Source: a virus
Length of the DNA stretch: 40,793 nucleotides
Reading direction: 5' to 3' (one strand)
IMG/VR virus record: IMGVR_UViG_3300048837_000378
Location: 1 to 40,793 of that record
The position numbers were made by a program, and so were the translations under genes. Under the pieces are notes generated by a model that was given only the letters and a program-made list of their open reading frames with translations, was not told the DNA's origin and searched no databases. Below, piece by piece: positions 5,865-11,823 of this stretch; the stretch's first letter is position 1, and every line of letters starts with the position of its first letter.

Positions 5865-6593
5865 ATGTTTAGGAACTACGCTAAAGATGAAATAGAGGCG
5901 CTTCAAATTGAGACAGGCGTCAAGTCTGTACTCACTCAGAATGCTAAAATGAAGCGTTCGTCTCAAAATGGGATTCACTTGTATAACTTCGGTATTCCAG
6001 CCTTTAGGTCTCAAACTGGTCTTGCCACTTGTCCCAATGCGAAACACTGCGTTAAAGGCTGTTATGCTAAAAGCGGCTCTTATCTGTACTCGGGCACCGT
6101 AGCAGCCTATGAGAATCGTCTCAGTTTGACACGAACCAAAGGTTTTGAACAAGTAATAACGTACCATATTGATAAACTCCTCAAAAAACACCCCACTGGT
6201 CTCATATTGATACGGGTGCATGATAGTGGGGACTTTTACAGTGAAACATATCATAGAGCATGGTATTTAATAGCGTCTCAGTATGAGACTAATCCTAGAG
6301 TCAAGTTTTATGCTTATACCAAAATGGTACAGCAGTCTTTAGGCTTATCGGCTTTAGCGCCTAAAAACTTTAGGTTAATTTTTAGTTATGGCGGAAGTGA
6401 AGATTCTCATATTGATACAGAGAAGCATTACCATAGCCGAGTGTTTGAAAGTCTAGAGGCATTGAGTCAAGCCGGATATATAGATGGTACTCACGACGAT
6501 ACTTGCGCTGCCATTGGTCCAGACGTGAAAATAGGTCTAGTATATCATGGTATGCGAAGCTTTAAAAACACAACATGGGATAAGGTCTCATAA
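5865..6593 (+). CDS. GP88-family phage protein (242 aa)
   Basis: The sequence has the hallmarks of the phage GP88 family, whose function is unknown: a cysteine cluster TGLATCPNAKHCVKGCYAK (Cys 56, 62, 66), the central RVHDSGDFYS (about 117-126) and KFYAYTK (147-153). I take the ATG at 5865 because GGGGG precedes it by five bases; a TTG at 5811 would overlap the previous gene. A hairpin terminator follows the stop. At least seven palindrome copies lie inside the gene, in more than one reading frame. The three cysteines and the conserved His-Asp suggest a metal or iron-sulphur site, by inference. Confidence 0.8.
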   Translation: MFRNYAKDEIEALQIETGVKSVLTQNAKMKRSSQNGIHLYNFGIPAFRSQTGLATCPNAKHCVKGCYAKSGSYLYSGTVAAYENRLSLTRTKGFEQVITYHIDKLLKKHPTGLILIRVHDSGDFYSETYHRAWYLIASQYETNPRVKFYAYTKMVQQSLGLSALAPKNFRLIFSYGGSEDSHIDTEKHYHSRVFESLEALSQAGYIDGTHDDTCAAIGPDVKIGLVYHGMRSFKNTTWDKVS

Positions 6594-6609
6594 TGATATA
6601 ACCCCCAAG

Positions 6610-6656
6610 CTGGCACGGTAGTTGCTTATGCAATTGCTGTGCCAGTCTCTTTATTA
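6610..6656 (+). terminator. Hairpin terminator after the GP88 gene, with sigma54-like arms
   Basis: A 16-bp stem (CTGGCACGGTAGTTGC with GCAATTGCTGTGCCAG, three G-U pairs in RNA) closes a TTAT loop and is followed by TCTCTTTATTAT. It lies 16 bases after the gene end, so a rho-independent terminator is the simplest reading. Each arm also reads as a -24/-12 sequence: TGGCACG-4-TTGCT on + and TGGCACA-4-TTGCA on -. Confidence 0.7.
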
Positions 6657-6839
6657 TACATAATTCGAAATATGGCTTATATTGAGACATTCGAGGACTG
6701 TCTAAGGTATGACTCTCGTATATAAGTTCGCCACCTGCTAAGTACTTATAACTATTAAGCTTATTAGAACTAAGGCTATATTGACTATAAGTTGTACGTC
6801 TTCTCTATTCGAGACTTGAGTAATTACAACTACTTAGGT

Positions 6840-6855
6840 TGGCACGAGGACTGCA
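6840..6855 (+). promoter_or_regulatory. Sigma54-like promoter sequence before the 31-aa ORF
   Basis: TGGCACGAGGACTGCA matches the RpoN pattern except C for T in the -12 TTGC. There is no hairpin here, so termination cannot explain it. A start 12 bases after the GC would fall at about 6865-6866, two or three bases before the ATG at 6868, which has no Shine-Dalgarno. That would give an almost leaderless message. Confidence 0.35.
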
Positions 6856-6867
6856 ATACTAGTATAT

Positions 6868-6963
6868 ATGAAGACGTTAACTGTTACAACTAAGAAGATA
6901 AGTGATAAGCAAATAAAACAACTAGAGTGTTTAGGCTTTAAAGTTAAAGTGATTTTAAAATAA
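6868..6963 (+). CDS. Putative 31-aa basic peptide
   Basis: A short ORF encodes MKTLTVTTKKISDKQIKQLE and ends GFKVKVILK. The pattern (beta strand, then 'ISDKQIKQLECLGFKV') resembles the start of small phage proteins with a helix and a strand. No Shine-Dalgarno precedes it. Support comes from the promoter-like element just upstream and from sensible codon composition. Confidence 0.35.
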   Translation: MKTLTVTTKKISDKQIKQLECLGFKVKVILK

Positions 6964-7004
6964 ACCGTCTCTATATGAGACATAACTATACCTAGGGGGT
7001 ATAT

Positions 7005-7256
7005 ATGAAGCATTCAGTAAAACAAACAGTATTCAACGCATTGAATACAGAACTAGAATCTGGTCGCATGACCTTGACTCAGTTACTCAATCCCAATTGG
7101 GGACAGTGTCAAGACTTTGGTCTATTCATTACTGGACTAGTGTCTTATATTGGCACTAATTATGGTACTGTCAGACCTGAAACTGTAAACGTATATATTA
7201 GAAGCTTTAAAGCTAAGGAACGACGCAAGTTGTCTCAAGCTAAAACAACTATCTAA
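7005..7256 (+). CDS. Hypothetical protein (83 aa)
   Basis: The product begins MKHSVKQTVFNALNTELESG and ends in a basic stretch (IRSFKAKERRKLSQAKTTI). GGGGG lies a few bases before the ATG, the same unusual G-run leader as at the GP88 gene. The fold looks helical, with a central WGQCQDFGLFITGLVSYIG. The pattern resembles short phage proteins that bind nucleic acid, but no family is recognised. It is the last gene of the island. Confidence 0.65.
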   Translation: MKHSVKQTVFNALNTELESGRMTLTQLLNPNWGQCQDFGLFITGLVSYIGTNYGTVRPETVNVYIRSFKAKERRKLSQAKTTI

Positions 7257-7537
7257 AAGTTAGACATTGTATCATACTGAGCCGTACCTCTAAGGGGGGT
7301 ACGGTAATCAGTTTACCTCCCCTAACCCCTCCAGTTACCAAAAGAGTATCGGTTTGGAATTTTAAAAAAAATTAAAAATCAAACTTACGTATTATAATAT
7401 TATACTCTTAAAGGTATATTTTAACAGTTTAAAGCTCTAACTAGTTAATAAGACTGGCTTATGTATTTACGTATATTAACTAATATAAGGGGTACTACCA
7501 TTAAAACGGACTCTACAACAAAGTGACATTCTAAATT
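7257..7537. other. Convergent intergenic region
   Basis: This region separates the + strand island from the converging - strand block. A stem CCGTACC/GGTACGG (7282-7304, 9-base loop) is a likely terminator although its T-tract is poor. The remainder is very AT-rich, with an A-run at about 7364-7377 and a palindromic TATAATATTATA near 7394. The last clear copy of the island palindrome is at 7270. I see no gene. Confidence 0.55.
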
Positions 7538-7777
7538 TTAAAAAATTCTTAAAAAGGAACTAGTGGTGATTACATCAGGTATAGGGTCTGGACTGGGCCA
7601 ATATAACGTAATTTCAGCCTTAGTAGCCAATCTACAAGTAAACATACCATCTTCTAAATACCAACGGTTATAATTACCATTATCCCATAAAACTTCAAAC
7701 CACCTGTTAGTAACTCGGGATATCTTACCCATACTAACGTCAGTGACTATAATGTCGCCTTTATTAAAAGGGACCAT
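7538..7777 (-). CDS. Small beta-barrel protein of the LYG-box cluster (79 aa)
   Basis: The start at 7777 (MVPFNKGDIIVTDVSMGKIS) is the ATG inside the LYG codons of the upstream gene. The NKGDII turn and following strands (RVTNRWFEVLWDNGNYNRWY) fit a KOW/SH3-like barrel. At the place of the box it has TKAEITLYWPSPDPIPDV, so Gly is replaced by Trp and a proline-rich tail follows. It is the last gene of its operon. Function is unknown. Confidence 0.7.
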   Translation of the reverse strand: MVPFNKGDIIVTDVSMGKISRVTNRWFEVLWDNGNYNRWYLEDGMFTCRLATKAEITLYWPSPDPIPDVITTSSFLRIF

Positions 7778-8015
7778 ATAAAGTCTCTATAACTTTGATT
7801 CTAGTGTCTGAGTCGTCTACAACTTCAAATAGCCGCTGTAAATCGTACCTAGTAAAGTGAAGTTCATTTCCAGTATTAAAGGAATAGAATAGAAGCTCAT
7901 AAGGCTTATTTCTTACGTAGTTATTAACTTTAATAAACTTATATAGCCTAGTGTGGTCTAGGGATACCCAGTCGCCAGGTTGCAATAAATTGATTTCTCT
8001 AAACGTCATTGCCAT
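7764..8015 (-). CDS. LYG-box small beta-barrel protein (83 aa)
   Basis: The start at 8015 (MAMTFREINLLQPGDWVSLD) lies in the upstream LLYG codons (tta tat ggc). It has PGDWVSLDHTRLYKFIKV, a clear barrel signature, and ends SDTRIKVIETLYGPF. The tat-ggt of its own box gives the next start. The longer in-frame extension upstream is hydrophobic and overlaps the previous gene, so I reject it. Confidence 0.75.
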   Translation of the reverse strand: MAMTFREINLLQPGDWVSLDHTRLYKFIKVNNYVRNKPYELLFYSFNTGNELHFTRYDLQRLFEVVDDSDTRIKVIETLYGPF

Positions 8016-8304
8016 ATAACAGCTCGCCAGCAGGAGTATGTGGCACAAAAGTAACGTAGTCCATATTAACCCAACACCGCGTATTATACAGTTCAATAAG
8101 TAAAGTATTATCTTCTATTTTAAATTCTGTCAATTCTTCTTGTATCAAAGCCCAAGGTCCGTTGTCAATTTGACGGTAATATTCTAATTTGACTGGAATA
8201 GCAAGTTTAACGTAAGTATCAGTCTTTTCTAAATAAAATAGAGGACTATCTGACATATAAGCGTGTAACAGCTTGACTTGTTGGGCAGGAACTTTAGCTT
8301 CCAT
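7999..8304 (-). CDS. LYG-box hypothetical protein (101 aa)
   Basis: The start at 8304 (MEAKVPAQQVKLLHAYMSD) sits in the last codons of the upstream gene (tca gat gga agc taa). The body is beta-rich (KLAIPVKLEYYRQIDNGPW, then DNTLLIELYNTRCWVNMDYV) and it ends PHTPAGELLYGNDV, a very typical box. Function is unknown. Confidence 0.7.
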   Translation of the reverse strand: MEAKVPAQQVKLLHAYMSDSPLFYLEKTDTYVKLAIPVKLEYYRQIDNGPWALIQEELTEFKIEDNTLLIELYNTRCWVNMDYVTFVPHTPAGELLYGNDV

Positions 8305-8641
8305 CTGAAGGTCCTGTAAGTACTTGTAAAGCTGGAGTTTCTTCAAATACGCTAAAATGGTGTACGTTATTAGCGTCAATCTCTAACCTAGCAGTACCAG
8401 CAGCTAGAGTCCAATTAACTACTGATAAGCTAATAGAGTCTTTTGTAAAAGAATAGGCTCTAACTTCAAATATATGAAATTTACCGTTATTATCTAGATA
8501 TTCAGGGTTTGTATAGACTAAGTGACATATAGTAGTCCTACCTATGTCGTAGGGCCTCTCAGCTTCTTTTTGAGCTTTAGTCAACTTGTATCTTTTTAAT
8601 TGTTTCTTTAAGACGTTCAAGGGTAGAGCTTTTCTAGGCAT
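8294..8641 (-). CDS. LYG-box hypothetical protein (115 aa)
   Basis: The product has a basic N-terminus, MPRKALPLNVLKKQLKRYKL, then a beta-rich body (FHIFEVRAYSFTKDSISLSV) and a C-terminal EETPALQVLTGPSDGS. Thr replaces Tyr in the box. The ATG overlaps the stop of a 43-aa ORF (TAATG). The basic N-terminus could bind nucleic acid; function is unknown. Confidence 0.7.
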   Translation of the reverse strand: MPRKALPLNVLKKQLKRYKLTKAQKEAERPYDIGRTTICHLVYTNPEYLDNNGKFHIFEVRAYSFTKDSISLSVVNWTLAAGTARLEIDANNVHHFSVFEETPALQVLTGPSDGS

Positions 8642-8772
8642 TATAAGCTCCTAATAGCCCGTTTAAGGCGTCTCATCTCATCAAGGCTGATACTGGGGTA
8701 CATCCAGTAATCTAAAGGAATCTGAGGCGTTATAGAGGCCGACGCTTGCAAGGGCTTAGGTGGCATGCTCAT
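8641..8772 (-). CDS. Small hypothetical protein (43 aa)
   Basis: The ORF reads MSMPPKPLQASASITPQIPL and ends SLDEMRRLKRAIRSL. It fills the space between two operon genes and its stop overlaps the next start (TAATG), which supports translation. Proline-rich first half, basic helical second half. An internal ATG at 8766 is an alternative start. No family is known. Confidence 0.5.
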   Translation of the reverse strand: MSMPPKPLQASASITPQIPLDYWMYPSISLDEMRRLKRAIRSL

Positions 8773-8804
8773 ATATTGACTCTACTGTAACCTAGGTAGA
8801 ACAT

Positions 8805-9398
8805 TTATAGCATACCTTGTTGTTTAGCCTTATTACGTAAGTACGTCATAAAGTTATCTTGAGTGTAAGTAACAGCTTCAGTAGCTCCTATCACAGTTTT
8901 AGAAGGCTTAGACAAAGTTATAAATATTTCGTTATGATGATTTTTAAAAGTTTTAAGGTTAACCCAACCGTCTTGTTTGACAATTTCAGAAGCTATTGCT
9001 AAATAAGGATTAGGGGTCGAGGATGCGATTGTGCCAGAGCTTGAAGAGTCAGACCGAGTAGTACTTCTTTTATCGTAGTTTAGAAGGTCTGACCCAGGCT
9101 TAGGGGTTCCTAGGTTGCCTGTCCCTATTACCTTAGTTCTTTTTTCTAGTTCGTTTTTTAGGTTTTGTAAGGTCGTAGAAGAACGTGACGTCGTCTTCTG
9201 GGCTAGAGGGTACGACGTGAACTTTTGGTTTACGTTTGTTTGTCGATTTTCGGGGGCGGCCTTCGGCCTTGACAGGGCTAGGGAGGCTCGGAGGGTATAT
9301 ACTTTTTTTTTAAGCTGAAGTACTAACTGGTACAATTTAGTACCAAGGTTTATGACAGCTTCGCCTAACAAAGTTAGGAAATCTTTATTTTGTTCCAT
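8805..9398 (-). CDS. Hypothetical protein with low-complexity linker (197 aa)
   Basis: There are three parts: an N-terminal hydrophobic/amphipathic helix with a lysine cluster (about 1-40), a Ser/Thr/Asn-rich linker (about 45-125), and a compact C-terminal domain from NPYLAIASEIVKQDGWVNLK to the end, which looks like a small alpha/beta or winged-helix fold. A strong promoter lies directly upstream; its predicted start coincides with the ATG, so the message may be leaderless. No VLYG box. Function is unknown. Confidence 0.7.
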   Translation of the reverse strand: MEQNKDFLTLLGEAVINLGTKLYQLVLQLKKKVYTLRASLALSRPKAAPENRQTNVNQKFTSYPLAQKTTSRSSTTLQNLKNELEKRTKVIGTGNLGTPKPGSDLLNYDKRSTTRSDSSSSGTIASSTPNPYLAIASEIVKQDGWVNLKTFKNHHNEIFITLSKPSKTVIGATEAVTYTQDNFMTYLRNKAKQQGML

Positions 9399-9404
9399 AC
9401 TTAA

Positions 9405-9433
9405 GCTATATCAAACTTGTTAGTTTGAGTCAA
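9405..9433 (-). promoter_or_regulatory. Sigma70-type promoter with operator-like palindrome
   Basis: On the - strand, TTGACT (9433-9428), a 17-base spacer and TATAGC (9410-9405) form a near-consensus promoter. The spacer holds an inverted repeat, TCAAAC-6-GTTTGA (9411-9428). The predicted start, about seven bases after the -10, is the A of the ATG of the gene ending at 8805, which would give a leaderless transcript. Confidence 0.65.
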
Positions 9434-9441
9434 GCAATATA

Positions 9442-9840
9442 TTACTTTGACTTGATTTCTTCTCCAAATAAGACTTCTCTGTTATCAACTATCTTGGCGT
9501 CTACCCATTCCCCATACTCAAGTATCTTTTCTCCGAAACTTTGACGAAGAAAAGTCTCTGCGTTATCTAATTTCTCTTCGTAGTCCTTACCTTTGATTTT
9601 TACGCCCATAGCGTCAAACAAGCCATTATCCAACATCATCTGAGCGTTGCCCCTAAATCCTAACACTCCATTGTGTATTTTAGTTGCGTCATTTACTGCC
9701 GCCAGAAATTCCTTTTCCTGGCCCACTTTGGCTACCAAATATTTTTGGGTCAAGGAGGCTTCGTTTGATGAAGTTGAGGGCTTCTTGGATTTTGGCTTTG
9801 CGGTCGTCCTTGGCTTTTTCTTCATCTTCAGTGTCTCCAT
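9442..9840 (-). CDS. Hypothetical protein with basic N-terminal tail (132 aa)
   Basis: The start at 9840 (METLKMKKKPRTTAKPKSKK) lies in the LLHG codons of the upstream gene. The N-terminal 30 residues are Lys/Pro/Ser-rich and are encoded over 152 bases that also encode the upstream gene's C-terminal tail in another frame. The compact domain after SLTQKYLVAKVGQEKEFLAA is helical. It ends DNREVLFGEEIKSK, a box with Phe for Tyr. Function is unknown. Confidence 0.65.
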   Translation of the reverse strand: METLKMKKKPRTTAKPKSKKPSTSSNEASLTQKYLVAKVGQEKEFLAAVNDATKIHNGVLGFRGNAQMMLDNGLFDAMGVKIKGKDYEEKLDNAETFLRQSFGEKILEYGEWVDAKIVDNREVLFGEEIKSK

Positions 9841-10066
9841 GTAAAAGTCTGTAATTTCCAATATTTATAAGTTTTAAGAAACTCATTTTTTCAATTTTAA
9901 AACGATGTCTAATTAGAGTTTGTTTTGTATCGTAGTCTAGAATCTCATAAGCATGACCATCATATTCACATTTAAAAACATCCAATACTAGGTAATGGTT
10001 ACGTTCATCTATTAACTCCGAGCCTGGAGCGTATTTGGCTAATCTTTTATAACCGTTATTGCCCAT
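9689..10066 (-). CDS. LYG-box protein with long C-terminal extension (125 aa)
   Basis: The start at 10066 (MGNNGYKRLAKYAPGSELID) sits inside the VLFDGQ codons of the upstream gene. A barrel-like body (HYLVLDVFKCEYDGHAYEIL) leads to the box NIGNYRLLHG, but instead of ending there it runs on for about 48 charged, Gly/Ser-rich residues. The next gene starts inside the box, so the extension and the next gene's N-terminus are overprinted. Function is unknown. Confidence 0.65.
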   Translation of the reverse strand: MGNNGYKRLAKYAPGSELIDERNHYLVLDVFKCEYDGHAYEILDYDTKQTLIRHRFKIEKMSFLKLINIGNYRLLHGDTEDEEKAKDDRKAKIQEALNFIKRSLLDPKIFGSQSGPGKGISGGSK

Positions 10067-10493
10067 CAAATAACACCTTAGTTGTTTCTGAATATGGGGC
10101 CAATTCATCTTGAGGAATGAATCTACTAGAAGGTGTAATTCTTCCGTCTTTTCCAACAGTTACAAAATGTACCACATATCCAGGCGGCGACTCTTTAGTC
10201 CAACCTTCAGGAGCATTTGGAGGAGAAGAACCCCAATCCGTATAAAGTTTAAAAATTGAGTCCACAAAAGGAGCGACAACAATTCCGTTACCAAACTCCT
10301 TATTGAATACGACTTCTCCTCGTTTATACGTTAAAGAGGAAACTTCAGCTATAGCTTGAACTATACCGGCTCTACGAGCCTCTAGCCTTTTTAGGTCAGC
10401 GTTTAATACTTCTAGAGTATCTCTATAAGGTATTTGTGCAAAAGTAGCAGCTTTAAAAGTTTCTAAAATTTTACTAATATCATCATTTTCCAT
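10056..10493 (-). CDS. LYG-box hypothetical protein (145 aa)
   Basis: The N-terminal part (MENDDISKILETFKAATFAQ through ADLKRLEARRAGIVQAIAEV) is helical and probably a coiled coil. A barrel-like part follows (YKRGEVVFNKEFGNGIVVAP), then the end PYSETTKVLFDGQ. GAGG precedes the ATG. It is the first gene of the second - strand block and faces the divergent region. Confidence 0.7.
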   Translation of the reverse strand: MENDDISKILETFKAATFAQIPYRDTLEVLNADLKRLEARRAGIVQAIAEVSSLTYKRGEVVFNKEFGNGIVVAPFVDSIFKLYTDWGSSPPNAPEGWTKESPPGYVVHFVTVGKDGRITPSSRFIPQDELAPYSETTKVLFDGQ

Positions 10494-10527
10494 TATACCT
10501 CTTTAAATACTATATACTATAATCTAG

Positions 10528-10550
10528 TAACTTTCTACAAGAAAGTTACG
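10528..10550. repeat. Perfect inverted repeat, 10-bp arms and 3-base loop
   Basis: GTAACTTTCT and AGAAAGTTAC flank ACA. It lies 35-57 bases upstream of the - strand gene starting at 10493, where the leader of that message would be. There is no T-tract, so an operator or an mRNA 5' hairpin is more likely than a terminator. Confidence 0.6.
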
Positions 10551-10716
10551 TACTAGTATGTTCTATATAAATTACATAGTTTTATTTAATATCACACTTT
10601 TTATATAAAGTAAATAGGGAATTAAAAATAAATTCATTTTATATTGAATCCTCCTTAAACCCCCGTTCCGCAGCCCCCCTTTATGGTTCCTTTTTGCAAA
10701 ATACATGCCAAACTTC

Positions 10717-10753
10717 TTGACATACCTATATTTTATGTTATAACCAATATAGG
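10717..10753 (+). promoter_or_regulatory. Sigma70 promoter with palindromic operator, + strand operon
   Basis: TTGACA (10717-10722), a 16-base spacer and TATAAC (10739-10744) precede AGGAG (10751) and the ATG at 10760. The exact inverted repeat CCTATATT (10725-10732) / AATATAGG (10746-10753) encloses the -10 box, a normal position for a repressor site. The right arm overlaps the Shine-Dalgarno. Confidence 0.75.
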
Positions 10754-10759
10754 AGTACT

Positions 10760-11266
10760 ATGGCTAAAAATCAAAAAACTATAGATATAACAACTATTAC
10801 GTCAGGTACACAAGTAAACTGGCCAACTTTCGTTTATGACAGTTTTCATAAGGCTCGGTCCTTTAATATGAACAGATTCATAAATTACTGTCACCCTGGT
10901 ACAGTATTAGTACACGGCACCAGTAAGGTTAAGTGGACGGTTAAAGAACTTGTAAAAGTAAAAGAAGGTTATGACGAATGGCCCTATACCGAATCTACTA
11001 CTGATAAGATTTTTGTTTCTATAGAATCTGAAAAAGGTTATAAAAAACAAGTAGATACAGAACAATTTTATATGTACGACATTGTTCATATTCCTAAAGC
11101 TGTAGAAGTTCTTTGGGGCAGTTTGGCGGACAATCCTACAAAAAAACCAGAAGACTTTATTGCCGAACAAGCAGGTATATTTTTTATGGAGTTGCAGGTA
11201 CGTAAACCGGCTTCTATGACCTATATTCCGATTACTCTGCATTTGCCGGTTATAAAAAATGAGTAG
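10760..11266 (+). CDS. LYG-box-family protein with internal box (168 aa)
   Basis: This is the first gene of the + strand small-gene operon, with AGGAG at a good distance. A barrel-like part (CHPGTVLVHGTSKVKWTVKE) is followed by the box HIPKAVEVLWGSL at about residues 112-124, then a further 45 residues, so the box is internal here and no start codon lies in it. The end overlaps the next gene by eight bases (ATGAGTAG). Function is unknown. Confidence 0.7.
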   Translation: MAKNQKTIDITTITSGTQVNWPTFVYDSFHKARSFNMNRFINYCHPGTVLVHGTSKVKWTVKELVKVKEGYDEWPYTESTTDKIFVSIESEKGYKKQVDTEQFYMYDIVHIPKAVEVLWGSLADNPTKKPEDFIAEQAGIFFMELQVRKPASMTYIPITLHLPVIKNE

Positions 11267-11591
11267 ATTTCCCCGAGTCGGAGACTATATTAAATTTGAA
11301 CAACTGTTCACTGTAAATTTAGGAGACTTAGGGTCAGGTCCTTTGTATATAGATATACCTAAAAATACAATATGTGAAGTACTTGATACTCATATAACTA
11401 AAGACGATAAACGTTCTTCAATGATAGACTACGCTCCATTTCAAATATATTTGGGTATAACAGATAAAAATATATCTCCTCATAAATTTATCATAAGATT
11501 CAACTACTTACAACATCAAGAGATTGTATCTATAATTCCAGGAGGGAACCCAAAAACGGTGGAAACACTGTTCGGTCAAAATGAAAGTTAA
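11259..11591 (+). CDS. LYG-box small beta-barrel protein (110 aa)
   Basis: The product begins MSRFPRVGDYIKFEQLFTVN, with the GD turn, and ends GGNPKTVETLFGQNES. Predicted strands fill the body (PFQIYLGITDKNISPHKFII). It overlaps both neighbours, by 8 and 11 bases. The GGAGG just upstream of the box can act as ribosome site for the next gene. Function is unknown. Confidence 0.7.
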   Translation: MSRFPRVGDYIKFEQLFTVNLGDLGSGPLYIDIPKNTICEVLDTHITKDDKRSSMIDYAPFQIYLGITDKNISPHKFIIRFNYLQHQEIVSIIPGGNPKTVETLFGQNES

Positions 11592-11823
11592 CGAATACCA
11601 AAATTTCAAAAAAGGCGACTTCGCATTAGTAGCGAATAAATTAGTTAAGATAGTTCATTTTAAAGTGTATTATACGGGATTAGGTTTGGAGTATGGAGAA
11701 GTGTTTTTCAAATACGTTAAAGACGATAACAGCTTCACTTTTAATGCCTCAATAACTCTTCTTAAAAAATTAGAACAAGGCCCAGCTAAGGTGTTGTATG
11801 GTTCCAGTAAAAGCCAATTCTAA
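11581..11823 (+). CDS. LYG-box small beta-barrel protein (80 aa)
   Basis: A textbook example of the cluster: MKVNEYQNFKKGDFALVANK opens the barrel and the end is LEQGPAKVLYGSSKSQF. The tat-ggt codons of the box contain the next ATG (11798), giving a 26-base overlap. Function is unknown. Confidence 0.75.
   Translation: MKVNEYQNFKKGDFALVANKLVKIVHFKVYYTGLGLEYGEVFFKYVKDDNSFTFNASITLLKKLEQGPAKVLYGSSKSQF

Larger units (their letters stand above)
6594..6867. other. Non-coding control region B
   Basis: This gap between the GP88 gene and the small ORF at 6868 repeats many words of control region A: the TGGCACG/TTGC element (6611 and 6840), TAATTCGAA (6661), GTATATAAGTTC (6718), CTAAGTACTT (6738) and the 21-bp element (6777-6797, one mismatch to 5222-5242). 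Their order differs partly from region A. Palindrome copies occur at 6676 and 6802. Confidence 0.65.
10494..10759. promoter_or_regulatory. Divergent promoter/operator region
   Basis: The space between divergent genes holds a near-perfect sigma70 promoter for the + strand operon (10717-10744), an inverted repeat around its -10, and a separate 10-bp-arm hairpin (10528-10550) in the leader of the - strand gene. The middle is AT-rich with a C-rich patch (10659-10680). No gene is seen. Confidence 0.65.

Noticed and set aside
5679-6254. Long - strand ORF opposite the GP88 gene
   Set aside because: The GP88 motifs identify the + strand as coding; the antisense ORF has no ribosome site and no recognisable motif.
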